Source of the DNA: Lamellibrachia satsuma
Taxonomy: Eukaryota > Annelida > Polychaeta > Sabellida > Siboglinidae
NCBI GenBank assembly: GCA_033239005.1
Contig: BSQZ01000022.1
Location: 1,627,501 to 1,691,500 of the forward strand
Direction: 5' to 3'
DNA: 64,000 nucleotides
In this document: one piece after another, positions 57,497 to 64,000 of the stretch
Layout of the letters: every line of letters begins with the position of its first letter
How positions within the stretch are numbered: position 1 is the stretch's first letter
Notes under the pieces: model-generated
Databases searched by the model: none
Told to the model about the DNA's origin: nothing
Seen by the model: only the letters and a program-made list of their open reading frames with translations
Program-made: the position numbers and the translations under genes

Positions 57497-57519
57497 CAAA
57501 GTCCGGGTGTGTAAATTCG
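57474..57519. repeat. Perfect 46-bp palindrome at the CR1 5' junction
   Basis: Left arm 57474-57496 ends CCCGGACTTTG; right arm 57497-57519 begins CAAAGTCCGGG. All 23 pairs match with no spacer. The left arm is ORF1 sequence in its normal orientation, and the right arm is an inverted copy of it. Confidence 0.95.
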
Positions 57520-57824
57520 ATAAGTGCCACAATTTCAATAAGTGCCACAATTTGATAAGTGAAATTATTCACACGTGAATTACATTACACCAGTGTACAG
57601 CAGCTAATGTTGGAAGATTGACTTTGCTGTACATGTTGAAAATATAATATTAAGTTAATCAATAGTTATTCACAAGTGATTTATAATACAAGTACACCAC
57701 AATTGTCAATAAATTATTTCTAATAAGATATGATAAAAATTGATCACAATTTACTAACTAAGTTATTCGCATATAATAATACATGAGACTATTATACTAA
57801 ATTATACTGGTATATCACAATTGA

Positions 57825-58511
57825 CTAGAGTAATCTTGTTCGTAGGTTTCCCAGATGTAATGTTTCACTGTCTTTTTAAATATATAAATATACGTACAGT
57901 CATCCAGGTGGTTCTTCATAACAGTAGTATTCCACAATTTGGGACCAACGTATGCCAGTGTATTTTGTCTGGCGTTGGTTTTACAGTATGGTATTTTATA
58001 AATTGTTTCTTGTATGAAGTGATATATTGTGTAAGCATGTCATTAAATATATTTGGTGACATACCCCTATTATGTTTATACATTAGCGTGCAGCTTACGT
58101 ATTTGATTTAACTGATAAATGTTCATAATTTGATATGTTTTAAATAAAACTAGTTTCTAAATACATAACGTATTATTCTTTCCTGCAATATAAAAATTTT
58201 AGATAAATATATTGTTGAGGTTCTTCCCCATACTACATAACAATAACTAATATATGGGTAAATAAATGTATAATATAGGTTAAATCCAATGTCTTCTTGT
58301 TCAATTTGTTCTTTACCTTGTTAATAATGCCTAAGCTCTTAGATATTTTATTACATGTGTACTTTATATGGTCATTCCAGTTGATTTTATTATCTATTAT
58401 CACTCCCAGAAATTGCAAATGATTAACAGTGTCTATTTGTGTTCCATCTATATAGATGTTATTACGTCTGTTGCATACAACAAATAACTCACAGTGTGGC
58501 TCTGAAGCCAT
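57825..58511 (-). mobile_element. 5'-truncated LINE fragment (reverse transcriptase C-terminus)
   Basis: On the minus strand: INWNDHIKYTCNKISKSLGI preceded by LQFLGVIID, typical of the post-RT region of LINE ORF2. Further left, in shifted frames, are NRGMSPNIF and a KTVKHY-type terminal segment. Several frame breaks are present and the 3' end is near 57825. It is a different LINE family from the CR1 copies. Confidence 0.7.
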
Positions 58512-58864
58512 TTTCTCTTAATGCTAGTTCCATCAAAATGGAAAATTACTAAGCCCAGCACTGGAACTCTACATCGACTGGGACATCAGTATTGACATAC
58601 CAAGAAGCACATGGATGTGAAATACGATTACAACATCCTAACAAAGGAATTTGATTAACCAAGGAAATGGGAAATAGAGAGTGTCCCAACTCCTAATAAG
58701 GCTGTTTATCTTCGAGAGTCTTGTCACCTGGCCCATTTGGGATAAAAAAGTAAAAGAAAGATAGAATGCAAAATGGGAAGAAAGTGCTTTTAGATATGAC
58801 ATACTAAAATGAAATAGTTTATTCTAACTATTTTCAAGTAGCACAAATAAACAGAACAACATTA

Positions 58865-59047
58865 TTTTTTTAAACCAAAGCAAACAATGAGGGGAAGAAC
58901 ATAAATACTCCGTTACATGAACATCTTTTTAAACCAAAGCAAACAATGAGGGGAAGAACATAAATACTCCATTACATGAACATCTTTTTAAACCAAAGCA
59001 AACAATGAGGGGAAGAACATAAATACTCCGTTACATGAACATCTTTT
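58865..59047 (+). repeat. 59-bp tandem repeat, 3 copies
   Basis: Units start AAACCAAAGCAAACAATGAG at 58872, 58931 and 58990 and differ by one base. Confidence 0.9.
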
Positions 59048-60530
59048 TGTTCTCTGTTAACATTAAATTCAGTTTGCTAGAGTTTTGATAAGATAGTGTC
59101 TTTATTATAAAATATCTATTTGCCTTATTTATTGAATTAATGGTTGACTGTGAGACAAGTTATGCATTCATGTTTTATTTAATAATCCCGTTGTTCACTG
59201 TTCTCTATTTTAAATCTCAGCCAAACAGTTCTCCTGTTTCTCTGTTTGTTATGCTGCATAGAGCACCAATATTTCAATACTACAAATGAATGATTTTCCA
59301 AAATTTAGTTTGTTTAGAAAACAGCATATAATCAACTTTACGATGAATGTATTATTTCATAGCAGTTTTTTGAATAAGTACCTTTACTTTTGATCTTCAT
59401 ACTATCCAAAACAATTTCAAACTTTAACTGATACCAAGGTGTGGTGATTATTGTTACACTAAATACTAATCTTTAATGTTGCACAGCTAAAGACAACTTC
59501 TGACCACTTCACTCAGAAGAAGTATGTTCAACAGCTACTGCAGGAAATACAAGGAATACATTCCTTGGAAAAGTATTTGTCAGACACAAAGAACTCATCA
59601 ATCAATACACAGTGGGGGAGGTGCAGGGCAAGGGATGGGGGGAGTGGAGAGCGAGGGATATGGGGGAGTGCAGTGCAAGGGATGGGGGAAATATATAATA
59701 ATGCCATTAATCAAACCTACGGTATTACAGGGTGTAGGAATTTTGAAGAAATATGTTTGTTTCCATGAAAGAACATTCAACAACAGTCTCAAGCCATGTT
59801 GAAAGAGTAGTATTTGATATGGATGCAACATGTAAATTGGCCTAAGCAATGTCAGTGGTAATGTATACTATTCCAAGAAACCCTAACATTAGTACATTCA
59901 GAACCAAGTACAGATACAGCAAGTTGTTTACATCAATTACAAGTGTGTGATTGGACTTAGGTTGCACCAGGAGCAACAGTTCCAGGAGTCAGTTATTGAG
60001 TTATGGCTCAATGTCTCTTACAGGTGTAATGACCTAATTAGCCTACCTGCCAGATGTGTCGTGTCCTAACAGGCACTTGTTGGCTGTAAATGAAGCTACC
60101 TGGTGTCATTATCTCACAAAAAGAAACCACCCATGGTTGCTTCATGCCAGAATAAAAAAACTAAATGAAATGTTACATGTTGTCTGTGTAGGTTAAAAAA
60201 TGCCTTTATGTGTCAGGTGATGGGTGCATGAAGGTCTTTGTGTGGCATGACAGTACAGGAAATATGCACGTGTGCGTTATTAGGATTAGCCTGAGACAAG
60301 GCGTAGCTTCGTAGACACGTTTTATAATGCAGCAGTGCAGTAGGGTTAATTATGCGAACAGTGGTTATGAGAGTATGGCTGGATTACATGCGTGCGCAAC
60401 AGGATGGTACGCAATAAGTTGACACTATATAAAGAAACTGCAGAGTTCAATTCAGCCTCACTGGTTTTCAGTCTCAATTGCGATCGAGTGAAATTTTTAT
60501 TCTTGGCTGACCATATCCTCAAAATTACGG
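59048..60530. other. Intergenic, no gene recognised
   Basis: Open frames here (for example 59524-59802) show no known motif, and a Gly-rich stretch arises from GGGATGGGGG sequence. No RNA gene is seen. Confidence 0.4.
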
Positions 60531-60535
60531 TTGTT

Positions 60536-61002
60536 ACTTGTTGCTTGTTATTACTACTTGTTGCTTCTTATTACTACTTGTTGCTTGTTATTACTACTTG
60601 TTGCTTCTTATTACTACTTGTTGCTTCTTATTACAACTTGTTGCTTCTTATTACTACTTGTTGCTTCTTATTACAACTTGTTGCTTCTTATTACTACTTG
60701 TTGCTTCTTATTACTACTTGTTGCTTCTTATTACAACTTGTTGCTTCTTATTACAACTTGTTGCTTCTTATTACTACTTGTTGCTTCTTATTACTACTTG
60801 TTGCTTCTTATTACAACTTGTTGCTTCTTATTACAACTTGTTAATTCTTATTACAACTTGTTGCTTCTTATTACTACTTGTTGCTTCTTATTACAACTTG
60901 TTGCTTCTTATTACAACTTGTTGCTTCTTATTACAACTTGTTGCTTCTTATTACTACTTGTTGCTTCTTATTACTACTTGTTGCTTCTTATTACTACTTG
61001 TT
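60536..61002 (+). repeat. 20-bp minisatellite, about 23 copies
   Basis: Units TTGTTGCTTCTTATTACTAC or TTGTTGCTTCTTATTACAAC in strict 20-bp register, so every printed line of 60 holds three. Because 20 is not a multiple of three, one unit is read in all three frames in turn and each + frame stays open (Leu/Tyr/Cys-rich); none is a gene. Confidence 0.95.
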
Positions 61003-61430
61003 GGAATTAATTCTAGATGTGTTTTGTAGGACAGTTAATTGTTTACACGTGTTAGTAAGGATTATTTTGGGCGGGTTTTTTACTCCCTCCCTCCTCCCTT
61101 TACCAAACAGTGAACTAGTCAGTGACAATTGTCTTAGATTGTTATTAAAGGGAATAACAACAACAATTGCTTGAAATCATATTATATTACATCTTGTAGT
61201 ATATTTCCATTTCCACAACACCGAAAAATTCATTAGAATTCCATTAATTAATAATTCCAAATAATACTCTGTTCTACTGGCCTGCCACGATTATGCATAT
61301 CTTTCCCGTGCTTATCAGCAAGCTTCAACATGACATCAATGATGATAAGGAAATGCTACGAGACTGGGACTTTCCATTTATTCACCGTATTGTTGACAGC
61401 GATAGTGGTTGTTTAGAAGTGAGCATCATA
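61003..61430. other. Non-coding stretch
   Basis: Nothing is recognised between the 20-bp array and the THAP-like fragment. Confidence 0.4.
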
Positions 61431-61725
61431 ATGGTTTATTGTGCGGCATTTGATTGTAATGCAAACAGTAGTAAGAATAAAGTAACATGTAGTTGGTCTA
61501 TGTTCCTTATGGAGCCAACTTTGTTTAAAAAAGCAAACGTCAAGCCAACAAAGCACAGCTGGCTTTGCTCGCTTCGAGGAAACTTGTTTCGACTGCAATC
61601 CGGCAGAATTCAGACAGCATTATTTGGAGAGTTCGGCCAGCAACTCTGGTAACTTCGGCCTCAGAGCACACATAGTGATCTCGGCCCAAACAATTGCATA
61701 GCGAGCACATGAAGTTTAATGTGTG
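61431..61725 (+). pseudogene. THAP zinc-finger fragment with frameshift
   Basis: ATG at 61431 opens MVYCAAFDCNANSSK, the usual start of a THAP domain with the first Cys pair. TCSWSMFLMEP and KPTKHSWLCS follow. Right after LCS the frame slips. Reading in the shifted frame gives FEETCFDCNPAEF, whereas the intact family has His-Phe there. About two bases, including part of the zinc-ligand His codon, are therefore missing. It may be the remains of a THAP-bearing transposon or a host gene duplicate. Confidence 0.6.
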
Positions 61726-63315
61726 TCTTTTTGTGAAAAAAGCATTCTATTTCAGGGTTAAAAAAAATTATTTTTTTTTTTAATAAAAAAATTTGATTTT
61801 TTTATTTAAATCGAATTTTTTTATTTATTAGATTTTTTTTAATATGGTATATAGACATTTATATGGATGTTTATATTTATAAACTCTTTCAAATGTGTTC
61901 TATTCAAATCGATTTGGGTACTTGTCTTAACAGAGGGTACATGATTTTTGCTTATATAAAGACATTAGACAATGTCCACAAGGCCTCACCCCATAGTTGT
62001 ATAATCTGTCTTGGAAAGGAAAGCATGTTGTGTGTCTGTGGCTGTAGCAGTGCTAATTATTGTTTGCTGAGAGGGTGGATTAGCGCCTGTCCAGGGCTCT
62101 GTGTACTCTAAGGGTCTCCAACCAGACTGCAAACTGGTACAGTTTTAAACAGTTGTACCCCAGACTGTCTCACTTGAGTCAACATACTGAATTGATAACA
62201 AGTAGCACAAGCTCTAAGTGAACTTTAACTCAGAGCTTCTGACTTGAAAAGATACTTTCTCTGGAAGACAAGTTTGTGTGGCTTGGCCCAATGCTTCACT
62301 GCATTCAGAAAGGGAAAAGCTCAAACATACACAATAAAATATTTGAGTGTCAGGCTATCTGGTGTCAATACAGCTACACAAGTGTGCGCACTATGTGCTT
62401 TTGTATTAAAAAAACATACAAAACCGTGTTGATCTCGATGCTTGTAAACAATTATTTATTAGTGTTAAATTCATATAAATCAGCGATTAAAAAAATCGGA
62501 AGTAAAAAAATCGGAAGTAAAAAAAATCATAAATCAATTATTTTTTGGGGTGAATTAAATCATGATTTAAATTAATAATTTAAATCAAATGATTTAAATC
62601 AAACAACCTCATTTGTTAATTGATTTATTTCCACATTAACCCTTAATTGTTACTTTGTAACTGCTTTTATAGCTTTCGCTTCCTTTTGCATAAAATACAG
62701 CGCTGTATTTTTCCATTTTAACACGCAGTCATCAAGATGCTCATCAGAACTTATACAATTTGTTGTATCCTTAAAATTCATATCATGTAATATACAATAT
62801 ATTACACCAAAAACTATAATAATATATACAGTTGAATAATTTAAATAAACTAATTACAATTGTCATAACATCTTATTTCTCTATTTCAGATTTTCGTGCA
62901 TTTCCCCTCTGCAGAGGAAATTCTCCCCAGTTTTTGTCTTTAATTAAAGCAAATACAGAGCAATGACAGTGATAAGCGATTATTGTATTGTGAATACAAC
63001 GGAGCCACCTGTATGTGGTCTTTGATCTATACAGTGTTTTTCATCAGATCATTTTTTACTGCTTAAGCATGGTCTTTTATTCACACCTGCTTACTGTACG
63101 AAACAGACAAAGCAGTGTACTTCAACAGTATCTTAGCTTAGCATCCCTTTGATGACAAGTACAGGAATAACAAACCCTTAAAGTGAAGGCTAATCCATTA
63201 CTAGCTAGAACTGAGTAGATCTTGAGTATCACATCAGTCACCGAAATCACCAAGCCAAAACAACATGGCAGTTGGGCCAAATTCAACGAGGGCTGAAATC
63301 ACCACCCCCCCATCA
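61726..63315. other. AT-rich non-coding stretch
   Basis: It contains long A- and T-rich runs (61757-61840) and a self-complementary ATTTAAAT-rich block at 62560-62605. The open frames at 61863-62111 and 62244-62575 have no recognisable product. Confidence 0.4.
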
Positions 63316-63324
63316 GTGCTACTT

Positions 63325-63645
63325 TTGCTATTGCGATGTGTACTTTCTGACCTAATCATGAAAACAACCACCTAGATCTGCCAAAATTCTCATATATTTA
63401 CCATACATATACACATGTCACGTGGTCAAACATTACTCTTCATGTAATGATAAAAAATTACGAAAACAAAAGCTAGCTATATCTTCTACCCCTAGCTTCG
63501 CTAGGAGATGACAAGTTTTAATTTATTTTGATCTTTATCTGGAAGTGAGAGTAATGTTTGACCACATCACATGCGTATGGTAGATTAATGAGAAGTTTGG
63601 CAGCTCAATGTGGTCGTTTTTATGGTTCGGTCAGAGAGTAAATAA
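63325..63645. mobile_element. Imperfect foldback/MITE-like hairpin element
   Basis: The left arm (about 63330-63440) and right arm (about 63549-63640) are inverted copies over about 100 bp with scattered mismatches. The inner, best part pairs GGTCAAACATTACTCT with AGAGTAATGTTTGACC. The centre holds a tight hairpin, CTAGCTTCGCTAG (about 63494). The outer ends and target duplication are unclear. Confidence 0.6.
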
Positions 63646-63649
63646 GTTC

Positions 63650-64000
63650 AAAGGCTACTGGCGTTGCTAAAGTGCTCCAAAAGATCCGAATTCAGAGATG
63701 ATTCTGTGGTATCACTAGAGGCTAGCAGTTACATAATACTTTTTATTCTGAAAAAAATGACATTGCCATCACTCGTTATAGTAACGCGAGTGAAATTATT
63801 CTGAAGCACTGCATAGAAATCACTGACTGAATGTAAACCCATATCATCATTGACGCCACAAAACCACATGATCATTCATCTCATTAATTTAAAATTTTTA
63901 CATGTGCCTTGCAAGTTAGATGCGTTAAACATCTAATTATATCTGTAAATAGATTTTTCTAATTTTTTTTCATGTAGTGCATACAATATTAAATGTGTAC
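63650..64000. other. Non-coding end of window
   Basis: AT-rich, with a short hairpin CACTCG...CGAGTG near 63773. Nothing else is recognised. Confidence 0.4.

Larger units (their letters stand above)
53553..57519 (-). mobile_element. CR1-type LINE, second copy, minus strand, decayed
   Basis: Same family as the copy at 43.1-47.5 kb, but several lesions and roughly 80% protein identity over the endonuclease suggest another subfamily or an older insertion. The 3' end (TTAACAAGAT repeat on the + strand, 53553-53574) is shared. The 5' end is truncated inside ORF1 and terminates in a perfect inverted repeat (57474-57519). Confidence 0.9.

Overview
The window is animal genomic DNA: AT-rich, intron-rich, polyadenylated genes, dense retrotransposons, tRNA-derived SINEs and many minisatellites, with no prokaryotic or organellar signal. 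CR1-type LINEs carrying an SGNH esterase, a PHD-FLYWCH-MULE gene family and ancestral-style introns suggest a marine invertebrate (cephalochordate or lophotrochozoan). The species cannot be settled from sequence alone.

One gene is fully resolved: RRP12, the ribosome-biogenesis HEAT-repeat protein, on the + strand with 33 coding exons from 16077 to 50936. I rebuilt every exon boundary. The phases agree throughout and give 1306 residues, about the length of the human protein. Intron 1 uses a GC donor. A 72-bp repeat copies the exon 2 donor four times, and a 63-bp repeat supplies the tract in front of exon 19. A nearly intact CR1 LINE lies in intron 29.

Layout: 1-5.3 kb is intergenic with a long foldback transposon that has an 8-bp target duplication. 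5.3-8.1 kb is a cluster of simple repeats and minisatellites. 10.0-14.4 kb is a broken multi-exon PHD-FLYWCH-MULE gene interrupted by a probable hAT remnant. 14.9-15.2 kb is a broken fragment resembling transposon-associated proteins. 16.1-51.1 kb is RRP12, whose introns hold LINE and SINE pieces and at least eight tandem arrays. 52.1-52.5 kb is a CpG-rich segment with a candidate first exon of another gene. 53.6-57.5 kb is a second CR1 copy (minus strand) whose 5' end is a perfect 46-bp palindrome. 57.8-64 kb is mostly non-genic, with a LINE fragment, a 20-bp satellite-like array, a broken THAP domain and a hairpin-forming element.

Apart from RRP12 the coding-like material is mobile DNA or its remains. 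I see no operon-like or defence-like multi-gene system. The most unusual features are the tandem repeats that copy or supply RRP12 splice sites.
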